Source: Bacteroidaceae bacterium
GTDB taxonomy: Bacteria; Bacteroidota; Bacteroidia; Bacteroidales; Bacteroidaceae
Assembly: GCA_024401305.1 (NCBI GenBank)
Contig: JAKSLI010000025.1
Span: 1-41,073, forward strand
Direction: 5' to 3'
Length of the DNA: 41,073 nt
Shown: positions 31,758-41,020 of the stretch, piece by piece
Numbering within the stretch: the first letter of the stretch is position 1
Layout: each line of letters starts with the position of its first letter
Translations under genes and position numbers: made by a program
Notes under the pieces: generated by a model
Told to the model about the DNA's origin: nothing
Seen by the model: the letters and a program-made list of their open reading frames with translations, nothing else
Database searches by the model: none

Positions 31758-33812
31758 ATGAAAAGAACAACCATAACAGCCGCCCTTCCATACGCTAACG
31801 GCGGTGTACATATCGGACACCTTGCGGGCGTTTATGTGCCTGCTGACATCTATGCCCGTTACCTCCGCCTCAAGAAAGAGGAGGTGGTTTTCATCGGCGG
31901 TAGTGACGAACACGGCGTGCCTGTAACAATCCGCGCCAAGAAAGAGGGCATCACAACTCAGGAAGTTGTTGACCGCTACCACGGCATCATCAAGAAGTCA
32001 TTCGAGGACTTTGGCATCACTTTCGACATCTATTCTCGCACTACTTCTGACATCCATCACAAGTTTGCTTCTGACTTCTTCCGCACACTCTACGACAAGG
32101 GCGTGCTTGAGGAGCATGTCGAGGAGCAGTTCTGCGATGAGGTGACTGGCGAATTCCTTACCGACCGCAACATCGTTGGTACTTGTCCTCGCTGTGGTGC
32201 TGAGGGAGCTTACGGCGACCAGTGCGAGAAGTGCGGTGCTACGCTTTCTCCTGAAGAACTCATCAACCCAACAAACAAGAACAACCCTGGTCATGGTCTT
32301 GTGAAGAAGCCTACAAAGAACTGGTATCTCCCTCTCGGAAAGTATCAGGAATGGCTTAAGGAATGGATCATTGAGGGGCACAAGGAATGGCGTCCAAACG
32401 TTTATGGACAGTGCAAGTCTTGGCTTGATATGGACCTTCAGCCACGCGCAATGACTCGCGACCTTGAGTGGGGTATCCCAGTTCCTGTTGAAGGTGCTGA
32501 GGGCAAGGTGCTCTATGTTTGGTTCGATGCTCCTATCGGCTATATCTCTAATACAAAGGAACTCTGCGAAAAGGATCCTGAGAAGTGGGGTACATGGCAG
32601 AAGTGGTGGCAGGATGAGGAGACTCGTCTTGTTCACTTCATCGGTAAGGACAACATCGTCTTCCACTGCATCATCTTCCCTGTGATGATGAAGGCTCACG
32701 GCGGCTATATCATGCCAGAGAATGTTCCTTCAAACGAGTTCCTCAACCTTGAGAACGACAAGATTTCCACTTCACGCAACTGGGCTGTATGGCTCCACGA
32801 ATACCTCGTTGACCTCCCTGGCAAGCAGGATGTTCTTCGCTATGTGCTCACTGCAAACGCACCTGAGACAAAGGACAACAACTTCACTTGGGCTGACTTC
32901 CAGGAGCGCAACAACTCTGAGCTCGTGGCTATCTACGGCAACTTTGTGAACCGCGCTCTCCAGCTTACAAAGAAGTATTGGGGCGGTGTTGTTCCAGCTT
33001 GCGGCGAACTTCAGGATGTTGACAAGCAGGCTATCGCTGAGTTCAAGGATGTAAAGGACAAGGTAGAGGCACTGCTCGACCAGTATAAGTTCCGCGATGC
33101 ACAGAAGGAGGCTATGAACCTCGCTCGCATCGGCAACCGTTACATCACAGAGTGTGAGCCTTGGAAGGTTTGGAAGACTGACCCTCAGCGCGTTGAGACT
33201 ATCCTCAACATCTCTCTCCAGCTCTGCGCTAACCTTGCAATAGCATTCGAACCATTCCTCCCATTCTCTTCTGCTAAGCTTCGCGGAATGCTCAACATGG
33301 AGACTTTCGAATGGAACCAGCTCGGACAGACAGACCTTATCCCTGCAGGTCATCAGCTCGCTGAGCCTTCTCTCCTCTTCGAGAAGATTGAGGATGATGT
33401 CATCAAGGCACAGCTTGACAAGCTTGAGGCTACAAAGAAGGCTAACGAGGCTGCTTCGTTTGAGCCTGAACCTATCAAGGAGAACGTAAGCTTTGAGGAC
33501 TTCGAGAAGCTTGACATCCGTGTAGGTCTCGTCACTTCATGCGAGAAGGTGAAGAAGTCAAAGAAGCTCCTCAAGTTCCATATTGACGATGGAACAAAGG
33601 AAGGTCGCACAATCCTCTCTGGTATCGCAGCATACTATCCAGATCCACAGGCACTCGTTGGCAAGCAGGTACTCTTCGTAGCAAACTTCGCAGCACGCAA
33701 GATGATGGGCGAAGAGAGCCAGGGCATGATTCTTTCTGCCGTAAACTTTGACGGAACACTCAGCGTAACGACTACTTCCGCTGATGTTAAGCCTGGATGC
33801 CAAGTAGGATAA
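31758..33812 (+). CDS. metG: Methionyl-tRNA synthetase
   Basis: This 684-residue class I enzyme charges tRNA-Met. [15 protein letters not shown] is the HIGH motif, [18 protein letters not shown] the zinc knuckle with four Cys, and the KMSKS loop is [12 protein letters not shown], a variant normal for many bacterial MetG. The C-terminal 110 residues ([14 protein letters not shown]...) form the EMAP/Trbp111-type tRNA-binding domain. The ATG at 31758 follows from the promoter position. An HhH protein gene follows 15 bases later. Confidence 0.97.
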   Translation: MKRTTITAALPYANGGVHIGHLAGVYVPADIYARYLRLKKEEVVFIGGSDEHGVPVTIRAKKEGITTQEVVDRYHGIIKKSFEDFGITFDIYSRTTSDIHHKFASDFFRTLYDKGVLEEHVEEQFCDEVTGEFLTDRNIVGTCPRCGAEGAYGDQCEKCGATLSPEELINPTNKNNPGHGLVKKPTKNWYLPLGKYQEWLKEWIIEGHKEWRPNVYGQCKSWLDMDLQPRAMTRDLEWGIPVPVEGAEGKVLYVWFDAPIGYISNTKELCEKDPEKWGTWQKWWQDEETRLVHFIGKDNIVFHCIIFPVMMKAHGGYIMPENVPSNEFLNLENDKISTSRNWAVWLHEYLVDLPGKQDVLRYVLTANAPETKDNNFTWADFQERNNSELVAIYGNFVNRALQLTKKYWGGVVPACGELQDVDKQAIAEFKDVKDKVEALLDQYKFRDAQKEAMNLARIGNRYITECEPWKVWKTDPQRVETILNISLQLCANLAIAFEPFLPFSSAKLRGMLNMETFEWNQLGQTDLIPAGHQLAEPSLLFEKIEDDVIKAQLDKLEATKKANEAASFEPEPIKENVSFEDFEKLDIRVGLVTSCEKVKKSKKLLKFHIDDGTKEGRTILSGIAAYYPDPQALVGKQVLFVANFAARKMMGEESQGMILSAVNFDGTLSVTTTSADVKPGCQVG

Positions 33813-33827
33813 AAGAACTATCATATC

Positions 33828-34856
33828 ATGAAACTCTCCGAAATATTCTATTTCAACAAGAACGACCGTACGGTAGGCATCTGGCTTATTGCGATTGTAG
33901 CTTGTGTGATAGGAATATTCGCTTTCGGAGATAATGATGATGACGAGGAACTTGCCTCTGCCAATACGCAGGGACAGGTTCCTCGTTCTGGTTATAATGG
34001 TGCAGGAAAGAGAGGCTATGTGGATGATAATGATGTCAAGGATGGCGGTCATGGCATTGGCATTGATCCTGATGCCGGTCTTCATGACTTTGACCTGAAT
34101 ACGGCAACGCCCGACGAACTCCTTGACCTTGGTTTCACGGAGCGTGAGATTCGCAGCGTGATGAACTACCGCGCCAAGGGTGGCATCTACAGGCATGTGG
34201 AACAGATGTCGAAGATTTCCGGAATGACAAAAGGCGAATACGACCGCCTCGCACCTTATTTCTATGTGAGCGATGAGTTCCGTCCTGCATCGGATTTCGT
34301 GAAGATTCCTAAGACCAAGACCCACTCTAACTCCAAGACTCCCTCTAACTCCAAGACCCCCTCTAACTCCCCCACAGGGGGAGGACAGAGCCATCCGGGT
34401 AGTTTTCATCCGAATGGCAACCCCTCCCCTGTGGGGAGGTCGGGAGGGGTCGTTAAACTTAAGCCTGGCGAGAAGGTGCCTCTCAACGCTTCTGACACAA
34501 CAGCCCTCAAGCGCATTCCGGGCGTTGGCAGTTATTACGCATCGCAAATCGTGAAGTATCGCGAGAAGCTCGGTGGTTTCTTCTCCATCCTGCAACTTGA
34601 CGACCTCCAGAACATACCTGCCGACATACAGGACTTTCTCTCTTTCGACGCCGTCCCATTACGCAAAATAAAGATAAACACCCTCTCCATTAACAGGCTC
34701 ATCACGCACCCCTACCTCACCTTCTATCAGGCAAAGGCGATAAAGGACTACATCCAAAAGAACGGTCCGCTGAAATCCATCAGGGAAATGAGCCTCAACA
34801 AGAACTTTACCGAGAGAGACATCGAGAGGCTGGAACCGTATTTGGATTATGAGTAG
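33828..34856 (+). CDS. ComEA-like helix-hairpin-helix protein
   Basis: This 342-residue protein has one N-terminal transmembrane segment (about residues 17-36, WLIAIVACVIGIFAFG) and then repeated HhH-type DNA-binding units: FDLNTATPDELLDLGFTEREIRSVMNYRAKGG, LKRIPGVGSYYASQIVKYREKLGG and further ones to the C terminus. It probably sits in the membrane with the HhH part outside the cytoplasm and could bind DNA, as ComEA does in uptake, but no competence genes are adjacent. Residues about 165-208 are a Ser/Thr/Pro/Gly-rich linker encoded by an 18-bp tandem repeat and a complete GC-rich palindromic element, both in frame. Confidence 0.88.
   Translation: MKLSEIFYFNKNDRTVGIWLIAIVACVIGIFAFGDNDDDEELASANTQGQVPRSGYNGAGKRGYVDDNDVKDGGHGIGIDPDAGLHDFDLNTATPDELLDLGFTEREIRSVMNYRAKGGIYRHVEQMSKISGMTKGEYDRLAPYFYVSDEFRPASDFVKIPKTKTHSNSKTPSNSKTPSNSPTGGGQSHPGSFHPNGNPSPVGRSGGVVKLKPGEKVPLNASDTTALKRIPGVGSYYASQIVKYREKLGGFFSILQLDDLQNIPADIQDFLSFDAVPLRKIKINTLSINRLITHPYLTFYQAKAIKDYIQKNGPLKSIREMSLNKNFTERDIERLEPYLDYE
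34321..34454. repeat. 18-bp tandem repeat plus GC-rich palindromic element, in frame
   Basis: TCTAACTCCAAGACTCCC recurs at 18 bp and merges into the left arm CTCTAACTCCCCCACAGGGG (34355-34386). The right arm (34419-34454) is its inverse, ACCCCTCCCCTGTGGGGAGG. Arms plus spacer keep the frame, so the element is translated as a linker. Confidence 0.85.
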
Positions 34857-34860
34857 ATTC

Positions 34861-35011
34861 AAGTTTCGCAAGCTTCGCTCGCGAAGGCTGAAGGCTAAAA
34901 GCTAAAAGCTAAAGGCCTTCCACCTCGCTAAAAAGAACGAATAAAACATTCCGCAGGCAAAGCCTTTAGCCTTTAGCTTTTAGCCTCAACTTGAGCTTGC
35001 GAAAGTTGAAC
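34861..35011. repeat. Inverted heptad-repeat element
   Basis: GCTAAA-type units at 7 bp (34885-34918) return inverted (34960-34988). The outer ends (CAAGTTTCGCAAGC... and ...GCTTGCGAAAGTTGAA) match those at 27690-27860. It fills the gap between the convergent HhH and regulator genes, where no simple terminator was seen; it may serve as one. Confidence 0.87.
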
Positions 35012-35019
35012 ATATCTTT

Positions 35020-35976
35020 CTAGAGAACAACCTTCGAAATATCCACAAGATTGTTTACGATGGCGTAGATGGTGAGTCCCGCAGGTGAGTGGATATTGAG
35101 CTTTCTGGCGATGTTGCGGCGGTGGGTCATCACGGTATTTACCGAGATGAACAGATGGTCGGCGATCTCTTTGTTAGCCATACCTTGCACAAGACACACT
35201 ATTACATCTTTCTCGCGCTCCGAAAGACTATTGCTTGCTTCGGGGCTCGAGTGTATCATGCTGGAAATCTTTGTTGAAACATCCTTCTGTTCAACCATGC
35301 GTTCAAGATGACTGATGGCAGGAATGAAGATATCATCCTCCACATTTGCGTGTAGTTGCAACCACTCCTCTATATTATAAATATGGTAAAGAGTGGCAGT
35401 GAGCTTGTTATTTGCTAGCACATTTGCAGGGAGATACTTTATGATGATGCTCTTGAGCTCCTGAACTTTCGATGTTGTGTCGCCATGATGTTTGGAGAAA
35501 GTTACGATGTCGTAGTCGGCTTTCTTCTCTCCTTTCAGAAGGTTCTCCACGTATGGGAAAAGCGTCTTCTCCTCGTACTTCATGTGGGTAAGCACGGAGC
35601 GTACGTAAGAATCATATATTTTCAGAATGAGCATCTGCATCTTTGCATCTTCCTGAAGGGCATCTTCCAATTGTTTGCGAATGAGAGGCAACTGGAATTC
35701 CAGGAAATATTCGTGGGATGCTCGCAGGTAGCGCATGAGGGTCGGTATGGAAACGCTCTCATCCGGTCCCTGATGACGATAGCCGTTGATGATGAAGTTC
35801 ACCACGAGTAGGAAGGTATGTGTATCGACTTTCTGGGCTTCGCAGACCTGCTTTACCGTCAAGTCGCCGAAACCGAGATTAATGCCAAAGGCTTGCATTG
35901 CCTGTAGCACGTTGTAATTGTCGCGGATGAGGGAGATCATTTGGTCGTCAGCCTCGTAGAGTTTCATTCGTTTCAT
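35020..35976 (-). CDS. RIC/YtfE-like di-iron domain fused to a LuxR-type HTH
   Basis: This 318-residue protein has three parts. Residues 15-55 resemble the ScdA_N domain, but the usual Cys-Cys pair is replaced (FGINLGFGD). Residues 80-225 form a hemerythrin-like four-helix bundle with His88, His131, Glu135, His163 or His164, His209 and Glu213, the spacing of the di-iron ligands in E. coli YtfE/RIC. Residues 250-312 are a LuxR/GerE HTH (LSEREKDVIVCLVQGMANKEIADHLFISVNTVMTHRRNI). The likely job is a transcription factor that senses nitric oxide, oxygen or redox state through a di-iron site. The start may be 35976 or 35967; with the first the mRNA is nearly leaderless. Its targets are unknown. 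Confidence 0.87.
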   Translation of the reverse strand: MKRMKLYEADDQMISLIRDNYNVLQAMQAFGINLGFGDLTVKQVCEAQKVDTHTFLLVVNFIINGYRHQGPDESVSIPTLMRYLRASHEYFLEFQLPLIRKQLEDALQEDAKMQMLILKIYDSYVRSVLTHMKYEEKTLFPYVENLLKGEKKADYDIVTFSKHHGDTTSKVQELKSIIIKYLPANVLANNKLTATLYHIYNIEEWLQLHANVEDDIFIPAISHLERMVEQKDVSTKISSMIHSSPEASNSLSEREKDVIVCLVQGMANKEIADHLFISVNTVMTHRRNIARKLNIHSPAGLTIYAIVNNLVDISKVVL

Positions 35977-35981
35977 GGGTG

Positions 35982-35989
35982 CAAAGTTA
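35982..35989 (-). promoter_or_regulatory. -7 box (TAACTTTG) for the di-iron/LuxR regulator
   Basis: CAAAGTTA on the top strand ends 5 bases before the ATG at 35976. Transcription would begin at or next to the first candidate start codon, so either translation is leaderless or the second ATG (35967) is used. The following 180 bases (36013-36192) hold nothing that could be identified. Confidence 0.65.
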
Positions 35990-36192
35990 CGGACTTTTTC
36001 CGTATTACGCAATAATCACTATTGGGTATTTTTCTCTATACCAATGATTTGCCCTAATCGTAGAGTGTCATTGATTGTGGGTAAAAAGGGTGAGAATGTT
36101 TGGGAGACTTTGAAAAAGGCCTTTTCGGATTGGTGCGAATGACCATAGGATTATAAGAGTGTTAGTGTACTAAATTACAGAATCCGAATATT

Positions 36193-37539
36193 TTATTCCA
36201 AGCACAACGAATCCACAAACACCGTCTCCAATTCTTCCATTCTATCGCAGAATTCAGCGTAGTTCTTAGCATCCTTACATATTTCAATGCCGAAGATTGA
36301 CAAGGTGGAGTTGCTGTCCTTTATATGCGATGTTGGTACTTTCGTCTGCTTGCTTTCAAGTGGAGCAACGAATCCGCCTTTTGTAGCCTTGAGATTATCC
36401 ATATATGTTATGACCTGGTGGATATCGTCTCTTTCCACTTTATAAACTTTATCATAGCTGCCGAGCCTTTTATATTTGGCATCCAGCACGAAATCTTGCT
36501 TGTAGAAGTCCGGGTAACGCGCACCACTTAGATGTCTCCTTCCATCAGCATCAATATCCTCAAAAAGGTAAATCTTACCTTTCTTAAGTTTGTTCTGAGG
36601 ATGTACAAAACCATGCTTTGAAAGAATCGTATTTACATATTCTTCCCATAGCCAAGCACCATCAAAGAGAATGCCGCAGACCTCGTCGTCATTCTCTCCG
36701 TATTTCACTTCCTCCATTCGCAGTATCTGTATGCACAGGCTCTGCAAAGGTTTGTAATTAGTGTAATACGGATGCGACTTATGTCTAAGATTCTTGCTTA
36801 TGACATTGCTTCTTTCCGACTTGTTGTAAGATGGCGTATGCTCGACAATCTCCTTAACATTCTCTATCGTATCACGATCCATGTTTAGCACAGCACTGCC
36901 ATATTTCTTGGTTTTCATAAACTCAATGGTATGTCGAATCAGTTGAGTCATGCTGTTGTCATGGCTATACTCTCTTGTGGAATAAGCAATGTTTCCAATG
37001 AACGGAATGTTACGAGATATATGCCTATTGACATTTATTGTGCCACGAACATTTGAGTCGTTATGCTTGTATGTCTTGTATTCCCTGTAAAGCCCTTGGC
37101 ACAGAGCATTCTTAAGGAAATACGGAAACATGAACATCATAAAGTCAAATACATCTTCTTGCTCGTTGTTGTGGCTAAGATCGAAGAGATTGAACGACAG
37201 CACTCGTTGCAACATATAATGAAGCAGATAGTCGTCTCTGCCATTGTCAAAACGCGATTGAATCTTAATCTGCAGATTGCCTACACCAATAAAGCCCATG
37301 ACATTGCCCGTGTTGACACGAACTTTGTCTGGGTCGCTGGTGTTTTGTAAGCCAAAGATAGTAGAACCGCCAATCCTATCGTCAGAATCCTCTATGCTAT
37401 GTGGGAAAATGAGCAGGTTGTCATTGTCCTTGCATAGTTCGGATATAGACTTGTCCGCGATAGGAAAAAGCTCAGCAATATCTTTTCTATCAAAAACATT
37501 GCCGTTACTACCTATGTTATTATCTGTCAGATTAATCCT
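36193..37539 (-). CDS. mcrC: McrC-like restriction subunit
   Basis: This 448-residue protein matches the McrC/LlaJI group of modification-dependent restriction endonucleases. The N-terminal part (residues about 60-290) contains VGNLQIKIQSRF and blocks typical of McrC. Near the C terminus, LWEEYVNTIL, YPDFYKQDFVLDAKYKRL and HQVITYM give the PD-(D/E)XK nuclease core (D...DAKYK). The ATG at 37539 overlaps the last 8 bases of mcrB, showing translational coupling. With McrB it would cut DNA carrying modified bases, as a type IV defence system. Confidence 0.9.
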   Translation of the reverse strand, partial: RINLTDNNIGSNGNVFDRKDIAELFPIADKSISELCKDNDNLLIFPHSIEDSDDRIGGSTIFGLQNTSDPDKVRVNTGNVMGFIGVGNLQIKIQSRFDNGRDDYLLHYMLQRVLSFNLFDLSHNNEQEDVFDFMMFMFPYFLKNALCQGLYREYKTYKHNDSNVRGTINVNRHISRNIPFIGNIAYSTREYSHDNSMTQLIRHTIEFMKTKKYGSAVLNMDRDTIENVKEIVEHTPSYNKSERSNVISKNLRHKSHPYYTNYKPLQSLCIQILRMEEVKYGENDDEVCGILFDGAWLWEEYVNTILSKHGFVHPQNKLKKGKIYLFEDIDADGRRHLSGARYPDFYKQDFVLDAKYKRLGSYDKVYKVERDDIHQVITYMDNLKATKGGFVAPLESKQTKVPTSHIKDSNSTLSIFGIEICKDAKNYAEFCDRMEELETVFVDSLCLE

Positions 37540-40129
37540 CATCGTCTTCTGTATCAGAAGTGTTTTCACTTACAACCTCTACAACATTGGAATATGCTTT
37601 CTCGAACTTCTTAAGAGAATCCTTAGCCTTACGGAATCCGCGCAAATATTCCTTGAGCAATGGTTCGATATTCATTTTCCAAAGCTTGCTGAAATCCCCG
37701 CCATTATCCTTCAACTTCAAGAAGTAAGAAGGACCTATCATATATGCCTCTCCCAGTCCTTCTGTATATGCTATCGCCTTGTTCAAGTTATGCATCCTTG
37801 TCTTTGCTTCTGCAGCAAGAGGTTCGCCAAGCACATCAAGCATATTCTCTGTGTCAGTAGGAGCGACTTCCATCCAAGTGAATCGGCGACGCATAGCAAA
37901 GTCCATGCTTTCCACAGAACGGTCAATATCGTTCATAGTGGCAAGGATATAAACATTCTCCGGCACATAGAAGCCTTTTGCAAAGACATCGCTTTCAGGA
38001 ACAAGATTCTGGTACTGTGTCTGCACCAATACATCTGTCTTGCCTCTGTAGCCAGGATCTATTGCATAGAACAACTCGCCAAATATCTTTGAAGCCTCAC
38101 CACGGTTGATTTCGTCGATGATCATTATATAAGGTTTCTCAGATTTCCTTATCTCTTTGACAATAGAAAATATGTATGAATCTTCTTGGCGAGTATTATC
38201 AAAGCCTTTACGTTTACTAATGTCTCCAACCTGATTGAGCTGTACATTGTCAATTAAGATGTCCAGAATATCATCAACTCTAATCTTTACATAATCTTTC
38301 TGAACTTTCTCATTATAAACCTCTATAGTATTATCTTTTATTGCCATTATCTGAAACACATTATGCCTTTCTGTTTCAAATAACGTTCTATTTTTTAAAG
38401 CGTCATCTAAAAATAGCCCTAATTTATTCTGCCAAGAAAGAGAGTCAATAGCCTCTTCACAGAACTTCTTGAAGACGCCATTCTTGCGTTCAAACCCCAT
38501 CTGTCCATCGCCATTGTCTATAGGTCGCAGACCTTCCACAAAGTCTGTATAGTCGTAAGAAGGATGGAACTGAACAAACTTCATTTCCGCACCCATTTCC
38601 TCTGCAATAGCCTGAGCCATAAATGTTTTACCAGTACCCGGAGCACCTGTCAGGACGAGGTTCTTTGCTTCCTTTAGTAAGTCTATATATTCTTGGTATT
38701 TGCTTGTGGTAGTCATATTCAGTTGTTCTTTAGCATAGTTGATAAAAAGATCGTCTGCAACCCTATGGAATGTAAGTCTATAGGCACCTTCGAATTGCGT
38801 AAATTCCTGTTCTCTAAAGGAAATCCAATCAACACCGACCGAATAGAACTTATCTCCTTTTGTTGCCTTCGATGTAACCTTGCCAACTGCACTTATTTTC
38901 AATGTCGATGTTTTGTGGTCAGCACCTTTCGTATAAGTAGATTTCAGCATTATTACATCGCCGATACAAACTGATTCTATCTCCTTGTTCACATTGGCAC
39001 TGCCAACTCCCATCCAAACAGAATCCTTATAGAATTGTTCACGACAATCTTCATCATCGAGGGTATAACCTGCTAACCAATATGTAGTTTGACGGTTCTT
39101 TGAAAGTTGATTATCCATCCAACGGTGCATTTGCCAAACCACATCTTGTGCAAGGAATATTTCAGAATGAACGTACGCGTCCGTTTCTTTGTATATCAAT
39201 GATGTCAGTTCTTCATCCTTTGCCATGACATTGTAAAGGTCATTCATCAGATTCAGGAAATGAATATAGCATTGGCGAGTGTTCTTTTCCTCAATGCCAA
39301 AGTAGCGGCAATAGATATCGTATATATCCCATTTGTAGTAACAATACTTGGTCGGGGCGTATGTTGCCAGAATAGCAGCAATGGTACGCTCGTCATTAGG
39401 CACAGTCTTTCCTAAATCTTCTCTCCACACCTTCTTAACACTTGCGTGAAAAGTCTTTATGCGTTCTGCTAAATCTATGCTTTCGTCTTGCAATCCATTG
39501 AGGAACTTTTTTGCCAGTTCAGGCTCATTCTTTGCAAGCGAAACCAAAGAAGGCTTGCTGCGTTGCATGTCTATAAGATTGAAATCGCTTTGCGCTATCC
39601 TATTGATAAGTCGTATGGGTTCAAGTCCTTGACCCTCAGAAGCGATTCTCCATTTGTATAGTTCGTCGCATCCTTCCTTATCCAAAGTTCCCTTTTCCAA
39701 GACAAAGCTCTTGTATTCATCCAAAAGCTTTTCTGTAAGAATAATGCGTAAAGCTTCTACCAATTCGTCACGCAGTTGCCACTCAAAGCCATGCTTCTTG
39801 TCATAACCTTTCTGCATGGGTATCAGCCAGAAAGTTTCGTTTCCATCTGTACCAAGAATTTGGAAACGGTCGATAGTGCTTTTCACCCATTTTGCAAAGC
39901 CATTTATTTTCCCAATATAGTGCGAAGCCGATTCGCCATTATTCTTTGCCACTGTTGTACAAGTAGCCATATGATTCGGCTCACGCAAAAAGCAAAGCAG
40001 CGAATCAATACACTGATTTGCTTTGGGCTGTTTGAGCAAAGAATACCATTCTTCCGTAGATATTCCTATGTTTTCACATGTATATTCGCCGTCCGTTTTT
40101 CTGGTCTTATATATCGTCTGTAATGCCAT
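37532..40129 (-). CDS. mcrB: McrB-like AAA+ GTPase/ATPase with N-terminal EVE-like region
   Basis: This 865-residue protein ends in the AAA+ motor of McrB: Walker A GAPGTGKT (about 494-501), FHPSYDYTDFVEGLRP, Walker B IMIIDEINRGEASKIFGELF (about 667-686), and ATMNDIDRSVESMDFAMRRRF with the McrB consensus MNxxDRS. Upstream lies a long variable part. Residues about 345-455 (TYWLAGYTL...FYKDSVWMGVGSAN...IGDVIMLKS...KISAVGKV) resemble an EVE/PUA-type modified-base-binding fold; this is by eye. Such domains set the target specificity of McrB relatives. A TTTG/TAACTTTG promoter precedes it. It forms an operon with mcrC. Confidence 0.9.
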   Translation of the reverse strand: MALQTIYKTRKTDGEYTCENIGISTEEWYSLLKQPKANQCIDSLLCFLREPNHMATCTTVAKNNGESASHYIGKINGFAKWVKSTIDRFQILGTDGNETFWLIPMQKGYDKKHGFEWQLRDELVEALRIILTEKLLDEYKSFVLEKGTLDKEGCDELYKWRIASEGQGLEPIRLINRIAQSDFNLIDMQRSKPSLVSLAKNEPELAKKFLNGLQDESIDLAERIKTFHASVKKVWREDLGKTVPNDERTIAAILATYAPTKYCYYKWDIYDIYCRYFGIEEKNTRQCYIHFLNLMNDLYNVMAKDEELTSLIYKETDAYVHSEIFLAQDVVWQMHRWMDNQLSKNRQTTYWLAGYTLDDEDCREQFYKDSVWMGVGSANVNKEIESVCIGDVIMLKSTYTKGADHKTSTLKISAVGKVTSKATKGDKFYSVGVDWISFREQEFTQFEGAYRLTFHRVADDLFINYAKEQLNMTTTSKYQEYIDLLKEAKNLVLTGAPGTGKTFMAQAIAEEMGAEMKFVQFHPSYDYTDFVEGLRPIDNGDGQMGFERKNGVFKKFCEEAIDSLSWQNKLGLFLDDALKNRTLFETERHNVFQIMAIKDNTIEVYNEKVQKDYVKIRVDDILDILIDNVQLNQVGDISKRKGFDNTRQEDSYIFSIVKEIRKSEKPYIMIIDEINRGEASKIFGELFYAIDPGYRGKTDVLVQTQYQNLVPESDVFAKGFYVPENVYILATMNDIDRSVESMDFAMRRRFTWMEVAPTDTENMLDVLGEPLAAEAKTRMHNLNKAIAYTEGLGEAYMIGPSYFLKLKDNGGDFSKLWKMNIEPLLKEYLRGFRKAKDSLKKFEKAYSNVVEVVSENTSDTEDDED

Positions 40130-40195
40130 AGCGTTTTCGTGGTTTATAATATCACAGCACTCTGAGTGTTGTCTTCAATGAGCAATTTGAGATTG

Positions 40196-40226
40196 CAAAG
40201 TTAAGAATTTATTTGATTTCAGCAAA
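40196..40226 (-). promoter_or_regulatory. Promoter of the mcrBC operon
   Basis: On the bottom strand TTTG (40226-40223) and TAACTTTG (40203-40196) are 19 bases apart, 66 bases upstream of the mcrB ATG. Confidence 0.8.
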
Positions 40227-40291
40227 TATAAATAATGTTTTTTAAACGTGAAATGGGAAGGTTCTTCACATTCAAAATTCGATTTGCATGA

Positions 40292-40990
40292 TTACAATTC
40301 CTTGAAAGCCTCTATAAGCATCTTCATGCCTTCTGTGGCAGTAGTCTTGAAATGTGTATAACCTAATTGTTCGCATTGTTCCATTTCTCCTGGATCAATA
40401 ACGAATTTGGGAACAAGATGATGCGCGTAGTTAATGAAACCTGCAGCAGGATGCACTCGTAAAGAAGTTCCTATCACCACAAATATGTCCGCTTTGCTAA
40501 TATAATCTACGGCAACATTCATGCTATCTACATATTCGCCAAACATTACTATATAAGGGCGAAGTTGTGCTCCATCATCTGCTTTGTCGCCTACCATAAT
40601 CGGCGTAGTCAGGGGATATTCCTTGACACAGGTAGTACGATTATCCATTGAACATACTTTGGTAAGTTCTCCGTGGATATGGATAACATGGGTAGAACCT
40701 GCTCGTTCATGAAGATTGTCGATATTCTGTGTAATGATAGTAACTTCGTGTTCCTTCTCCAGTTCTGCTATAAGCCTGTGCGCTTCATTCGGTTCTGTCT
40801 CTGCAAGTTGCTTCCTACGCATGTTGTAGAAGTCAAGGCACTTTTGTGTGTCTTCATAAAGGCAATCCGCACTGGCAAGATACCGAAACTCCTCTTTTGT
40901 CCAGAGTCCGTCTTTGCCACGAAAGGTGCTCAATCCGCTTTCAGCACTTATTCCTGCACCAGTGAGGAATACTATATGTTGTCTTGTCAT
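40292..40990 (-). CDS. cobB: Sirtuin-type NAD-dependent protein deacylase
   Basis: This 232-residue enzyme removes acyl groups from lysines using NAD. GAGISAESGLSTFRG (residues 11-25), QNIDNLHERAGS (88-99) and the catalytic His106 in HIHGEL are the family motifs; IGTSLRVHPAAGF completes the NAD site. Tyr55 and Arg58 (YxxR) are the residues that favour succinyl and malonyl groups in class III sirtuins. The usual four-Cys zinc site is not evident. It is next to mcrBC, but the length and motifs fit a housekeeping CobB rather than a defence sirtuin. A group II intron end lies about 30 bases upstream of its ATG. Confidence 0.93.
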   Translation of the reverse strand: MTRQHIVFLTGAGISAESGLSTFRGKDGLWTKEEFRYLASADCLYEDTQKCLDFYNMRRKQLAETEPNEAHRLIAELEKEHEVTIITQNIDNLHERAGSTHVIHIHGELTKVCSMDNRTTCVKEYPLTTPIMVGDKADDGAQLRPYIVMFGEYVDSMNVAVDYISKADIFVVIGTSLRVHPAAGFINYAHHLVPKFVIDPGEMEQCEQLGYTHFKTTATEGMKMLIEAFKEL

Positions 40991-41020
40991 ATTTCTTTTG
41001 CTATTGTATTCTGAGTTGAG

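Noticed and set aside
40292-40990. Defence sirtuin (ThsA or DSR type) linked to mcrBC
   Set aside because: The protein has only the 232-residue catalytic core with the class III YxxR motif and no extra sensor domain, so it fits a normal CobB deacylase.
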